A stretch of 64,000 nt of DNA from Streptomyces bottropensis ATCC 25435 (GTDB lineage Bacteria > Actinomycetota > Actinomycetes > Streptomycetales > Streptomycetaceae), in contig NZ_KB911581.1 in assembly GCF_000383595.1 (NCBI RefSeq), positions 3,974,265 through 4,038,264 of the forward strand, in the 5' to 3' direction. This document shows positions 26,218 to 36,400 of this stretch, piece after piece. The number at the start of each line of letters is the position of its first letter. Positions within the stretch are counted from its first letter, which is position 1. The notes beneath the pieces were generated by a model, which was given only the letters and a program-made list of their open reading frames with translations, did no database searches and had not been told where the DNA came from. A program made the translations under genes and the position numbers.

Positions 26218-27053
26218 GAGGGGAGCCGACCTTGCCTGCCCGCACCCTCGGCCGTACGCCGTACCACGTCCTCGCCGGCGGTCTGGCCGTCATCTTCCTC
26301 TTCCCGCTGCTGTGGAACACCTGGGCGTCGGTCAGCCCCCAGCCCGGCACCGCGCAGGACTCGGGATACGGCCTCGGCAACTACCGGACGCTGCTGGCGT
26401 ACGACGCCGGTCTGTGGCAGTACCTGTGGAACAGCACGGTCGTCTCGGTGTCGACCGTGGTGCTGACCCTCGGCGTCTCCCTGCTCGGCGGATACGCCTT
26501 CGCCCGCTTCGACTTCCCCGGCAAGAACCTGCTGTTCCTGCTGACCCTGGCCATCCTCATGGTCCCGTACGCCACCCTCCTCATCCCGCTCTACGTGCTG
26601 CTCGGCCGGCTGCACCTGCAGAACTCGCTCATCGGGCTGAGCCTGGTCCTGGCGATGTTCCAACTGCCGTTCGCCACCTTCATGATGCGGATCTCCTTCG
26701 AGGCGGTCCCGCGCGAACTGGAGGAGTCGGCTCTCGTCGACGGCTGCGGCACGGCGGGCGCGCTGCGCCGGGTCCTGCTCCCCGCCGTACGACCGGGGTT
26801 GATCACCGTCGGCCTGTTCGCGTTCCTCGCGGCCTGGAACGACTTCATCGCACCCCTGATCCTCATCTCCGACAGTGAGAAGGCGCCCCTGCCGCTGGCC
26901 GTCGCCAATCTGCGGCAGCAGAGCATGGGGGCCGTCGACTACGGCGCGACCGAGGCGGGCGTGGTGGTCCTCGCCGTGCCCTGCCTGCTGCTGTTCCTGC
27001 TCCTGCAACGGCACTACATCCGGGGCTTCATGTCCGGCGCGCTCAAGGGCTGA
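26214..27053 (+). CDS. ABC sugar transporter permease 2 (MalG-like)
   Basis: 279 residues from ATG 26214, overlapping the previous stop by 4 nt; a TTG at 26232 with GAGGGGAG upstream is an alternative start giving 273 residues. It opens with the helix YHVLAGGLAVIFLFPLLWNT. The EAA-type loop reads ELEESALVDGCGTAGALRRV, slightly divergent but in the right place, and the end QRHYIRGFMSGALKG is typical of MalG-like permeases. It completes the importer with the upstream permease and binding protein. Confidence 0.93.
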   Translation: MRGEPTLPARTLGRTPYHVLAGGLAVIFLFPLLWNTWASVSPQPGTAQDSGYGLGNYRTLLAYDAGLWQYLWNSTVVSVSTVVLTLGVSLLGGYAFARFDFPGKNLLFLLTLAILMVPYATLLIPLYVLLGRLHLQNSLIGLSLVLAMFQLPFATFMMRISFEAVPRELEESALVDGCGTAGALRRVLLPAVRPGLITVGLFAFLAAWNDFIAPLILISDSEKAPLPLAVANLRQQSMGAVDYGATEAGVVVLAVPCLLLFLLLQRHYIRGFMSGALKG

Positions 27054-27227
27054 CGTGTCCGCGCGAGCAGCGACCGCCTGCGCCCGAGCCGCCGACGCAC
27101 CCACACATCCGACCGAGGTGTCCGCGCGTCCGCCGGGTCATTCACGCGTCCCGCCGCGTGGACGAGCCCACCGACGACCGTGACCGAAAGGACGATCCGA
27201 AGGCATGAACAGGTGAGGGAGAACGTG

Positions 27228-29273
27228 GTGACGTCGACCGTCCTGCCCGTGGCGCCGACCCGTGGCCGGCTGCGGCCGCTCGGCCTCGACGAGGTCAGGA
27301 TCACCGGGGGTTTCTGGGCCCGGCGACGGCACACCAACACCACCGTCACACTCGACCACTGCCGCGACTGGATGGACCGCGTCGGCTGGACCGGCAACTT
27401 CCGGGCCGCCGTCGAGGGCCGGATCGACCGGGACCGGCGCGGCCGTGAGTTCGCCGACTCCGAGGTCTACAAGCTGCTCGAAGCCATGGCCTGGGAGGCC
27501 GCGAACGACGACCCCGCCCTGCGGGGCACGGGGGCCGTCCCCGGGTCGGCCCCGCTGGACGCCAAGATCTCCGCCCTCACCGACCTCGTGGCCCCCGCCC
27601 AGGACCCGGACGGCTATCTGAGCACCGCCTTCGGCCGTCCGGGACAGCCCGCCCGCTACAGCGACCTCGCGGAGGGCCACGAACTGTACTGCCAGGGACA
27701 CCTGGTCCAGGCGGGTGTGGCCCAGGCCCGCGCCCGGGGCGAGGGCGAACTCGCGAAGATCGCCGAGCGGGCCGCCGACCACGTCTGCGCCACGTTCGGG
27801 CCGGGCGGCGTCGAGGCCGTCTGCGGCCATCCGCAGATCGAGTCGGCCCTCGTCGAACTGGCCCGGCTCACCGGCCGGCAGCGCTACCTCGACCAGGCCG
27901 CCCTGTTCGTCGACCGACGCGGCCACGGCACCCTCGACGAGGGTGAGTTCGGCCGCGCCTACTTCCAGGACGACATCCCCGTCCGGGGGGCCACGGTGCT
28001 GCGCGGCCACGCCGTCCGCGCCCTCTACCTCGCCGCCGGAGCCGTCGACGTGGCCGTGGAGACCGGCGACGCCGAACTGCTCGCCGCTGTCGTACGCCAA
28101 TGGGAGGCCGCGATCGCCCGCCGCACCTACCTCACCGGCGGCATGGGCTCCCACCACCGCGACGAGTCCTTCGGCGCCGACTTCGTCCTGCCCCCGGACC
28201 GCGCCTACTCGGAGACCTGCGCGGGCGTCGCCTCCGTGATGCTCGGCTGGCGGCTGCTGCTCGCCACCGGCGAACCCCGCTTCGCCGACCTCGTGGAACG
28301 GACCCTGTTCAACGTCGTCGCCACCTCCCCCTCCGAGGACGGCCGCTCGTTCTTCTACGCCAACACCCTGCACCGGCGGCACCGGGGCGTCGCCCCGCGC
28401 GCCGACGTCGACAGCCCCCGCGCCGACTCGGGGCTGCGCGCCCCCTGGTTCGCGGTGTCGTGCTGCCCGACCAACGTCGCGCGGACGCTGGCCCAGCTGC
28501 CGGCCTACCTGGCGACGGCGGACGACGAAGGCGTGCAGCTGCACCAGTACGCCGACGCCGACATCGCCACCTCTCTCCCCGGCGGCCGGGCCGTCGCCCT
28601 GGGGGTCCGCACCGACTACCCGTCCGGCGGCACCGTGACCGTCCGGATCGTCCGCTCCCCGGCCGGCCCCTGGACCCTGTCGCTGCGCGTGCCCGCCTGG
28701 GCGGCGGGCGCCCCGGCATGGCTGGTCGACCCCGACGGCCTACGCCGCCCGGTCACCCCCGGCCCGGCGACCGTCACCCGGGTCTTCCGGCCCGGCGAGG
28801 AGGTACGGCTCGACCTGCCCGTCGCCCCGCGCTGGATCCACGCGGACCCCCGCGTCGACGCCGTACGCGGCACGGTGGCCGTCCAGCGCGGTCCGCTGGT
28901 GTACTGCGCCGAGTCCGTGGACCTCCCGGACGGTCACGAGGTCGACGCGATCCGGGTGGACCCGTCCACCACCCCCGAGGACGGGCCGGCCGGTGACGGC
29001 ACGGTCGTGGTCGCCGGGGAGGTCACCGCCCGCGCGGGGCGGAGCGAGGCGGCGTGGCCGTACGAGCCGCTGGATCGGCCGACAGCGCAGCCGCCCGCCG
29101 ACCCCACCGGGATCGTCCTCGTGCCCTACCACTCCTGGGCCGGCAGGGGCCCCTCGACGATGCGGGTGTGGCTGCCGAGAGCGGACGACAGCCCGCAAGC
29201 CCCGGCCGACGGCACCGACACGGGGAGGCGGGCGGGCGGTCGTCCGGACGGGCCCTCCCTGACCACTGGTTGA
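27228..29273 (+). CDS. GH127 beta-L-arabinofuranosidase
   Basis: 681 residues from GTG 27228 (GAGGGAGAAC upstream). No signal peptide, so it acts in the cytoplasm. The alpha/alpha barrel carries the zinc-thiolate catalytic set of GH127: YSETCAG gives Glu329 and Cys331, and VSCCPTN gives Cys412 and Cys413, matching in order and spacing the residues of the bifidobacterial enzyme HypBA1. C-terminal beta domains follow. The enzyme would release L-arabinose from beta-arabinofuranosides imported by the transporter just upstream. Substrates in plants include hydroxyproline-linked arabino-oligosaccharides of extensins and pectic side chains. Confidence 0.92.
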   Translation: MTSTVLPVAPTRGRLRPLGLDEVRITGGFWARRRHTNTTVTLDHCRDWMDRVGWTGNFRAAVEGRIDRDRRGREFADSEVYKLLEAMAWEAANDDPALRGTGAVPGSAPLDAKISALTDLVAPAQDPDGYLSTAFGRPGQPARYSDLAEGHELYCQGHLVQAGVAQARARGEGELAKIAERAADHVCATFGPGGVEAVCGHPQIESALVELARLTGRQRYLDQAALFVDRRGHGTLDEGEFGRAYFQDDIPVRGATVLRGHAVRALYLAAGAVDVAVETGDAELLAAVVRQWEAAIARRTYLTGGMGSHHRDESFGADFVLPPDRAYSETCAGVASVMLGWRLLLATGEPRFADLVERTLFNVVATSPSEDGRSFFYANTLHRRHRGVAPRADVDSPRADSGLRAPWFAVSCCPTNVARTLAQLPAYLATADDEGVQLHQYADADIATSLPGGRAVALGVRTDYPSGGTVTVRIVRSPAGPWTLSLRVPAWAAGAPAWLVDPDGLRRPVTPGPATVTRVFRPGEEVRLDLPVAPRWIHADPRVDAVRGTVAVQRGPLVYCAESVDLPDGHEVDAIRVDPSTTPEDGPAGDGTVVVAGEVTARAGRSEAAWPYEPLDRPTAQPPADPTGIVLVPYHSWAGRGPSTMRVWLPRADDSPQAPADGTDTGRRAGGRPDGPSLTTG

Positions 29274-29313
29274 CCCCGGCCCCGCCCCGAACAGGCGGTC
29301 ACCCGGCCACCCC

Positions 29314-29352
29314 CACCGCTCCACACCCCCCACCGCTCCACACCCCCCACCG
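29314..29352. repeat. 17-bp tandem repeat upstream of the GH146-like gene
   Basis: CACCGCTCCACACCCCC occurs twice head to tail (29314-29330, 29331-29347) and begins a third time (CACCG). It lies in the 106-bp gap between the two arabinofuranosidase genes. Copy number may vary between strains. Confidence 0.85.
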
Positions 29353-29379
29353 AACGACCGACGATCGGAGTCGTGAAAC

Positions 29380-31554
29380 ATGTCCCAACGCCCCACCCGT
29401 CGAACGCTGTTGGCCCTCGCGGCCGGAGCGGCGGCCGCCAACCCGCTCGTCCGGGCGACCTCGTCCGCTCAGGCCGCACCCGCCCCAGGTGTCGCGCACG
29501 CCGCCCCGGCCGCGCGAGTACAGGGTGCTGCCGCCGCTCCGCCCGTCCCCTCCACCTGGTCGGCCCACCCCTTCCCGCTCGGCCAGGTCACCCTCGGCGA
29601 AGGGGTGTTCAAGGCCAAGCGGGATCTGATGCTGAACTACGCCCGGTCCTACCCGGCCGACCGCATCCTGGCCGTCTTCCGTGCCAACGCCGGTCTCGAC
29701 ACCCGGGGCGCCCGGCCGCCCGGCGGCTGGGAGACCTCCGACGGCAATCTGCGCGGCCACTACGGCGGTCATTTCCTCACGCTCGTGGCCCAGGCGTACG
29801 CGGACACCCGGGAGGCCGCCCTCAAGAGCAAGCTGGACCAGCTGGTGGGCGCGCTGGGGGAGTGCCAGGCCGCGCTGGCGGAGCGGGGTTCGCCGCGCCC
29901 GAGTCACCCCGGCTTCCTGGCGGCTTACCCGGAGACGCAGTTCATCCTCCTGGAGAGCTACGCGACGTACCCGACCATCTGGGCGCCGTACTACACGTGC
30001 CACAAGATCATGCGGGGTCTCCTCGACGCGCACACCCTGGCCGGCAACGCGCAGGCCCTCACCATCGTCTCCAGGATGGGCGACTGGGTACACAGCAGGC
30101 TGGGCGCTCTGCCCCGGGCCCAGCTGGAGCGCATGTGGTCCCTCTACATCGCCGGGGAGTACGGCGGCATGAACGAGGTGCTGGCGGACCTGTACGCCCT
30201 CACCGGCAAGGCGGAGCACCTCGCCGCCGCCCGCTGCTTCGACAACACCGCGCTCCTCGACGCCTGCGCCCAGGACCGGGACATCCTCGACGGGCGGCAC
30301 GCCAACCAGCACATTCCGCAGTTCACCGGCTATCTGCGGCTGTTCGACGAGACGGGGGAGGAGCGGTACGCCGAGGCCGCGCGGAACTTCTGGGGCATGG
30401 TGGCGGGTCCTCGGACGTACAGCCTGGGCGGCACGGGGCAGGGGGAGATGTTCAAGGCGCGGGGCGCCATCGCGGCAACGCTGGACGACAAGAACGCCGA
30501 GACCTGCGCGACGTACAACATGCTGAAGCTCAGCCGGCACCTGTTCTTCCGGGAGCCGGACGCGGCCCGCATGGACTACTACGAGCGGGGCCTGACCAAC
30601 CACATCCTCGCCTCCCGCCGGGACACCGCGAGCACGAGCAGCCCCGAGGTCACCTACTTCGTCGGGATGGGCCCGGGGGTCGTGCGCGAGTACGGCAACA
30701 CCGGTACCTGCTGCGGCGGCACCGGGATGGAGAACCACACCAAGTACCAGGACTCGGTGTACTTCCGCTCCGCCGACGGCAACGCGCTGTACGTGAACCT
30801 GTACCTCGCCTCGACCCTGCGGTGGCCGGAGCGCGGGCTGGTCGTCGAGCAGACGAGCGCCTACCCGGCCGAGGGCGTGCGCACCCTGACGTTCCGGGAG
30901 GTCCGAGGCACGCTCGATCTGCGGCTGCGGGTGCCGTCCTGGGCCACGGGCGGCTTCACCGTCACGGTCAACGGGGTGCGGCAGCAGGTCGAGGCCACCC
31001 CCGGGTCGTACCTCACGCTGAGCCGGAACTGGCGGCGCGGCGACCGGGTCGGGATCTCCGCGCCGTACCGGCTGCGGGTGGAACGGGCCCTGGACGACCC
31101 CACCGTGCAGTCGGTGTTCTTCGGTCCGCTGCTGCTGGTCGCGCAGAGCCCGGAGGCCGGGCTGCGGACCTTCTCCTTCTACAAGGACTTCACCCTGCGC
31201 GGTGATCTCGCGGACGCGGTCCGCCCGGAGGGCAGGCCGCTGCACTTCACCACGCACGGGCTGACCCTCGCGCCGTTCATCGCCGGCGACGACGTCCGCT
31301 ATCACGCCTACTTCAGGCGTTCCGAGCCGGTCATCGTGTTCGGCGCGGCCGGCTCGGGCGTCCCCAACCGGACCCGGGCGGACGGGCTGACCTTCCTCGA
31401 CGTGCTCTGGGCGCGGGCTCCCTTCCCGACGTCCGACGCCTTCGTGGGGGCCGTGCGGGCCCTCGCCGACGCGTGGGTCTCCGAGGGCCGGTTCACCGGA
31501 GCGGAACGGGACGCGGTGGTCGGCGCGGCGGTCCGGGCCGGTCTTCGGCGGTGA
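29380..31554 (+). CDS. Exported GH146-like beta-L-arabinofuranosidase
   Basis: 724 residues with a Tat-type signal (RPTRRTLLALAAGAAAANPL). The catalytic alpha/alpha barrel belongs to the same superfamily as GH127, but the motifs are of the GH146 kind: LRGHYGGHFLTL, KNAETCATYNMLKLSRHLF (Glu-Thr-Cys) and NTGTCCGGTGMENH (the two adjacent Cys), so the Cys/Zn chemistry is kept. It is the last gene of the operon and works outside the cell, complementing the cytoplasmic GH127 enzyme: this one trims polymers, the other finishes imported fragments. Family assignment between GH127 and GH146 should be treated as tentative. Confidence 0.87.
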   Translation: MSQRPTRRTLLALAAGAAAANPLVRATSSAQAAPAPGVAHAAPAARVQGAAAAPPVPSTWSAHPFPLGQVTLGEGVFKAKRDLMLNYARSYPADRILAVFRANAGLDTRGARPPGGWETSDGNLRGHYGGHFLTLVAQAYADTREAALKSKLDQLVGALGECQAALAERGSPRPSHPGFLAAYPETQFILLESYATYPTIWAPYYTCHKIMRGLLDAHTLAGNAQALTIVSRMGDWVHSRLGALPRAQLERMWSLYIAGEYGGMNEVLADLYALTGKAEHLAAARCFDNTALLDACAQDRDILDGRHANQHIPQFTGYLRLFDETGEERYAEAARNFWGMVAGPRTYSLGGTGQGEMFKARGAIAATLDDKNAETCATYNMLKLSRHLFFREPDAARMDYYERGLTNHILASRRDTASTSSPEVTYFVGMGPGVVREYGNTGTCCGGTGMENHTKYQDSVYFRSADGNALYVNLYLASTLRWPERGLVVEQTSAYPAEGVRTLTFREVRGTLDLRLRVPSWATGGFTVTVNGVRQQVEATPGSYLTLSRNWRRGDRVGISAPYRLRVERALDDPTVQSVFFGPLLLVAQSPEAGLRTFSFYKDFTLRGDLADAVRPEGRPLHFTTHGLTLAPFIAGDDVRYHAYFRRSEPVIVFGAAGSGVPNRTRADGLTFLDVLWARAPFPTSDAFVGAVRALADAWVSEGRFTGAERDAVVGAAVRAGLRR

Positions 31555-31619
31555 GAGCGGCGCGGACCGAACGGGCCGAGCGGCCCGAAAGAGCCGAGCG
31601 CCCCGACATGCGCGCAGGG

Positions 31620-31648
31620 TTGACGTGTACGCGGCTTGATGGGTTCAT
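31620..31648 (+). promoter_or_regulatory. Probable promoter of the GH5 mannanase gene
   Basis: TTGACG at 31620-31625 is followed after 17 bp by GTTCAT (31643-31648), whose last base is the first base of the CebR-type operator. The -10 box is weak, but the overlap with the operator fits repression by steric block. Confidence 0.5.
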
Positions 31649-31661
31649 GGGAGCGCTCCCA
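31648..31661. promoter_or_regulatory. CebR/CelR-type operator, perfect palindrome
   Basis: TGGGAGCGCTCCCA is a perfect 14-bp palindrome identical to the site known for the cellobiose repressor CebR (CelR in Thermobifida) in front of cellulase genes. It lies 68 bp upstream of the mannanase ATG, overlapping the promoter. Cellobiose induction of this gene is predicted. Confidence 0.88.
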
Positions 31662-31729
31662 CCACACCCACCCCCCACCCCTCTCTTGATGCCTGAACTT
31701 CTCGGCGCCCACCCCCACTTGGAGTCGCA

Positions 31730-33400
31730 ATGAGAACAGGACGAAGCACGCAGCGAAGAATCCCCCTGACCACCCTGCTGGCAGGACTCGCCGGTCTGAT
31801 CGGACTCGCGCTCCTCGGTGTCCTCGCCCCGGCCGTCGCCCTGGCCCAGCCGGCGTCCGACGCCCGGGCCACCGGCCTGCACGTCAGCGACGGCCGGCTC
31901 GTGGAGGGCAACGGCAACGACTTCGTGATGCGCGGCGTCAACCACGCCCACACCTGGTACCCGGGCGAGACGCAGTCGCTGGCCGACGTCAAGGCGCTCG
32001 GCGCCAACACCGTCCGCGTCGTCCTCTCCGACGGGCACCGGTGGACGAAGAACAGCCCCGCCGACGTGGCGAACGTCGTCGCCCAGTGCAAGGCCAACCG
32101 GCTCATCTGCGTCCTGGAGGTGCACGACACCACCGGATACGGCGAGGAGGCCGCCGCCGGGACGCTCGACCACGCGGCCGACTACTGGATCAGCCTCAAG
32201 GACGTCCTCGCCGGCGAGGAGAACTACGTCATCGTCAACATCGGCAACGAGCCCTGGGGCAACACCGACCCCGCGGGCTGGACGGCCCCCACCAAGGCCG
32301 CCGTGCAGAAGCTGCGGGCCGCGGGCTTCGAGCACACGATCATGGTCGACGCGCCCAACTGGGGCCAGGACTGGCAGGGCGTCATGCGCGCCAACGCCCG
32401 GTCCGTGTACGACGCCGACACCACCGGCAACCTCATCTTCTCGATCCACATGTACAGCGTCTTCGACACCGCCGCCGAGATCACGGACTACCTGAACGCC
32501 TTCGTGGACGCCGGACTGCCCCTGCTCATCGGCGAGTTCGGCGGGCCCGCCGACCAGTGGGGCGATCCGGACGAGGACACCATGATGGCCGCCGCCGAGC
32601 AGCTGGACCTCGGCTACCTGGCCTGGTCCTGGAGCGGCAACACCGACCCGGTACTCGACCTGTCGATCGGCTTCGACCCCACCCGGCTCAGCGCCTGGGG
32701 CGAGCGCATCTTCAACGGCGCGAACGGCATCGCGCGGACGGCGAAGGAGGCCACGGTCTTCGGCGGCACCCCGGGCGACACCCAGGCGCCGACCACCCCC
32801 GGCACGCCGACCGCCTCTGCGGTGACCGCGACCTCCGCCACCCTGTCCTGGACCGCCGCGACGGACAACGTCGGCGTCACCGGCTACGACATCGTCAGGG
32901 TGAGCGGCTCCACCGAGACCAGGCTCGCCGCCTCCACCACCCACTCGGCGACCCTGACCGGTCTCACGGCCGGCACGGCGTACACCTTCGCCGTCTACGC
33001 CCGTGACGCCGCCGGGAACCGGTCGAACCGTTCGGCCACGGTGAACGTCACGACGGACGAGGGCGGCGGCACCCCCGCCGGGAACTGCGCGGTGACGTAC
33101 CGGGCCACCAACGAGTGGCCCGGCGGTTTCCAGGGCGAGATCGTCATCCGCAACACCGGCGCCACCGCCGTCAGCGGCTGGACCCTCGCCTTCGCCTTCG
33201 CCGACGGCCAGACCATCAGCAACATGTGGGGCGGGACTCCCACGCAGAGCGGTGGATCGGTGAGCGTGAAGCCCGCTTCGTACACCTCCACCATCCCGGC
33301 CGCGGGCTCGGTGACGCTCGGGTTCATCGGCGCCAAGGGCGCCACGAACACCGCGCCGACGGCCTTCACGCTCAACGGGGCTGCCTGCGCGCAGAGTTGA
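31730..33400 (+). CDS. Secreted GH5 beta-mannanase with FnIII and CBM2 domains
   Basis: 556 residues. After a signal peptide ending AVALA, the GH5 domain (about 50-340) begins GLHVSDGRLVEGNGNDFVMR and NHAHTWYPGETQSLADVKAL, close to Streptomyces mannanases of GH5 subfamily 8. The acid/base Glu is in VNIGNEPWG and the nucleophile Glu in LIGEFGG. A fibronectin type III linker (about 355-440, ATLSWTAATDNVGVTGYDIV) and a cellulose-binding CBM2 (about 455-556, YRATNEWPGGFQGEIVIRNT) follow. The enzyme would cut mannan while tethered to cellulose. A CebR-type operator upstream ties it to cellobiose control. A non-mannanase GH5 activity cannot be ruled out. Confidence 0.9.
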   Translation: MRTGRSTQRRIPLTTLLAGLAGLIGLALLGVLAPAVALAQPASDARATGLHVSDGRLVEGNGNDFVMRGVNHAHTWYPGETQSLADVKALGANTVRVVLSDGHRWTKNSPADVANVVAQCKANRLICVLEVHDTTGYGEEAAAGTLDHAADYWISLKDVLAGEENYVIVNIGNEPWGNTDPAGWTAPTKAAVQKLRAAGFEHTIMVDAPNWGQDWQGVMRANARSVYDADTTGNLIFSIHMYSVFDTAAEITDYLNAFVDAGLPLLIGEFGGPADQWGDPDEDTMMAAAEQLDLGYLAWSWSGNTDPVLDLSIGFDPTRLSAWGERIFNGANGIARTAKEATVFGGTPGDTQAPTTPGTPTASAVTATSATLSWTAATDNVGVTGYDIVRVSGSTETRLAASTTHSATLTGLTAGTAYTFAVYARDAAGNRSNRSATVNVTTDEGGGTPAGNCAVTYRATNEWPGGFQGEIVIRNTGATAVSGWTLAFAFADGQTISNMWGGTPTQSGGSVSVKPASYTSTIPAAGSVTLGFIGAKGATNTAPTAFTLNGAACAQS

Positions 33401-33420
33401 CCGGGCTCTGACGCGGTGAA

Positions 33421-33453
33421 ACCGGCGGGGGCCCGCTCGTGGCCCCCGCCGGT
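33421..33453. terminator. Bidirectional hairpin terminator between convergent GH5 and GH30 genes
   Basis: ACCGGCGGGGGCC (33421-33433) and GGCCCCCGCCGGT (33441-33453) form a perfect 13-bp stem with a 7-nt loop, midway between the two stop codons. Confidence 0.88.
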
Positions 33454-33457
33454 CACG

Positions 33458-36400
33458 TCAGCCGCGTACCAGCTCGATCCGGTACCTCCGGGTCTCGGAA
33501 CCGTCCTCGGCGCGCACGGTGACGACGGCCGAGGCCTCACCGGAACCGTCGGTCCTGTCCACGGTGACGGTCGCGTACGGGTCGCGCGCCGTCGCCGTGA
33601 CCTCCGCCCGGGCCGGGTCGTCGGTGACGACCCGGTAGTGGGTGGTGCCGGGGTCGAAGGAGGCGACCGGCTTCCCGTCGACCTCGACAAAGGAGGCGGC
33701 GGCGTCCGAGGAGGCGCCGGGGGCCTTGGCGTACACCTCGATCTCGCCCATGGTGATGTAGCCGCCCTGCCGCGCGGTCATGACCACGCGCACCCCGGTC
33801 ACCGGGCCCGCGTCGAGGGGGACGTCGATCACCGGCGTGCCCTCGGTGCCGACCGTGACGGGCCCGCCCGCGTCGGTCCACGGGCCGTCTGCCGCTGCCC
33901 TGACCTGCACCTTCAGGCTCTGTGGGAAGGAGACGTTGGTGCCGTCCCGGTGGAAGTGGGCGACGATCCGGCTCAGGTCGCGGGCCTTCGGCAGGCCGAA
34001 GGTGACGGTGTCGGACGGGTTCTTGGTGCCCGACCTCCAGTTGGACCACGCCTTCTCGGCGGTGTTGCCGTTGCGCAGCCGCTCGGCGGAGTAGCCGCTC
34101 TCGGTGTAGGTGGCGGCGACGGACACGCCCGCGTCGGGCGCGATGTTGGTCTCCGCGGCCTTGGTGACCTGGACGCGTACGGTCGCGTCGACCGTGGAAC
34201 CGTCGACGACCTCCGCCCTGCCGGTCAGGGTCACGACGCCCTTCGTGTCGAACGCCCCGTCGGGCGCCCGGTCCCAGGTCACCGGGAGGGCGGTCCGGCC
34301 GCCGTCCCGGCCGACGCCGACGACCGTTTTCGGAAGGTCCGGCTCGCCCCCCTCGTATGTCTTGGCGCGACCGGGGACGGTCGAGGCGATCGTGTCGACG
34401 GTGACGAGGGCCTCCGCGGGGATCTTCCGGCCGAGGACGTCGGTGGCCTCACCCTTGACGCGTACGGTCCCGGACTTGCGCCACTTGCGGTCCGCCGGCA
34501 GCTCCCACACCACGGGCACGGAACCCCTTGCGCCGTCGCGGAGCACGGGGGTCACCGTCTGCGGCAGCTTCGGCCGCAGACCCGGGACGGTGAACGCCTC
34601 CGCCCGCTCGGTGCTCAGCACGGTCTCGTCGCTCACGGCCCAGCGCTGGTTGTCGGCCGACGTCGGAGTGTACGTCGAGACCTTGGCGCCGTCCGCCGAC
34701 GACTGCCCGGTGACGTCGAGGAGACGGCCGGTGGCGGCGTTCACCCACGTCCAAGTGCCGTCGCCGGTGGTCGACATGAGCCACTGCGCGGCGGCGGGGA
34801 CCTCGCCGGCGGTTGCCTCTTCGAGGACGGCCTGGTTGTCGCGCACGGCGAGCCGCCGGCCGGTCTCCGCGTTGGTCAGGGCGTAGCGCTCACGGTTGCC
34901 GGTGCCGGAGGTCAGCTGCTCCACCGACCACAGCTGCCGGGCGCTCGCGGCGTCGGTGGTGCGCAGGACGACACCGGTGCCGTCCTGCGAGGGGGTGAAC
35001 GCCTTGCCGCTCTGCGCGCCCTGGAGGCGGTAGACGTGACCGGGCTGGACGAGGGCGGCGTCCTTGTCCGCACCGCGGACGCCCTCGACCAGGAACGTGG
35101 TGACGGACTTGGCGGGGACGTCGAGGGTGGCCGAGCGGTCGGTCACCGGGACCGGGGTGCCCTTGACCAGGGCCCCGCCCGTGCTCGTCACCACGGGGGT
35201 GACGGTGGCGCCCGCGTCGATCTTGCGGAAGCGCGAGAGGTCCAGGGTGACGGAACGGGCGGTCGTACCGCCGTTGACGTGGACGACGGTGGCCGAACGG
35301 CCGGACTTGCGGACGGCGGCGACGCTGGAGGGGTCGTCGACCTTCACGAAGTGGTCGCCGGGCCGGATGTGATGGGTGAAGTTCCGGATGGTGTCGAACT
35401 TGGAGTTGGCCCGGATCGGGCAGGTCTCCAGGGTGTCCGTGGCCGTGCAGTTGAAGGGGACGTGGATGCTGCCCCAGTTCTTGCCGGCCGCGGCCTGCGG
35501 GATCGAGTCCTCGATCGGCTGCCAGAACACCCAGGCGGACGGCTCCAGTTCCCGCATGTCGTCGACCATACGGGTGGCCATGCCGAGGCCGGGCTCCATG
35601 GTCGTGAAGTCGCTGCCGGTGCCCCAGGTGCCCTCGACCTCGCTCATCCAGAGCTTCTTGTCCGCGCCCTTGGCGATGTCACGCGCGCTGGTGCGCATGC
35701 CGGTGCCGTAGGTGTGCACGTTGAGCTGGGGGACGGCCGCCCGTGCGGAGGCGTCGTAGGCGTTCCAGTTCTGCGTGAAGATCGTCGGGTTGGTCTCGTC
35801 CATCGCCGAGATCGCGGCGTCGGTCCTCGCTGCGCGCAGCGCCTTGTCGAGGGCGAGAAGCACCTTCTGCTGGAGGGCGGGGCCGGCGTGCGCGCCTTCC
35901 TGACGGCCGCCGGTGGGCTGACCGTTGGCGCCGATCTGGGTGCCCCAGTAGTTGGTGTTGGGCTCGTTCAGCGGGGCGATGGTGTCGAAGTCGATGCCGT
36001 GCCGCTTCTCGATCTCCTCGGTGACCCGCACCAGATAGGCGGCGAACTCGTCGACGCGGTCCGCGCGGATCTGGTCCGTGTTCGCGTCGAAGCCGCCGGA
36101 GACATAGCCGCTGACGGTCTGGAACCAGGGCGGCGAGTTGCTGAACGCCTCCCACTTGGTGATCTTGTCCTTGACCTGGTCCACCCACCAGCGCTGGCCC
36201 GGGTCGGCGTTCCAGTCCCAGTGGTCGGGGTCGTCCGGGTCGAACCACTCCATGTCCTGCCGGGTGGTGCCGGCCGGTGCCTTCCAGAAGCCGTCCATCG
36301 TCGCGCCGGCCTTCATGTAGTCCTTGCGGACGTCGGGGGCGTTGCCGCCGCCGATGTTGTAGCGCGCGATGTTGAGGCGGAGCCCGTCCTCACCGAACAG

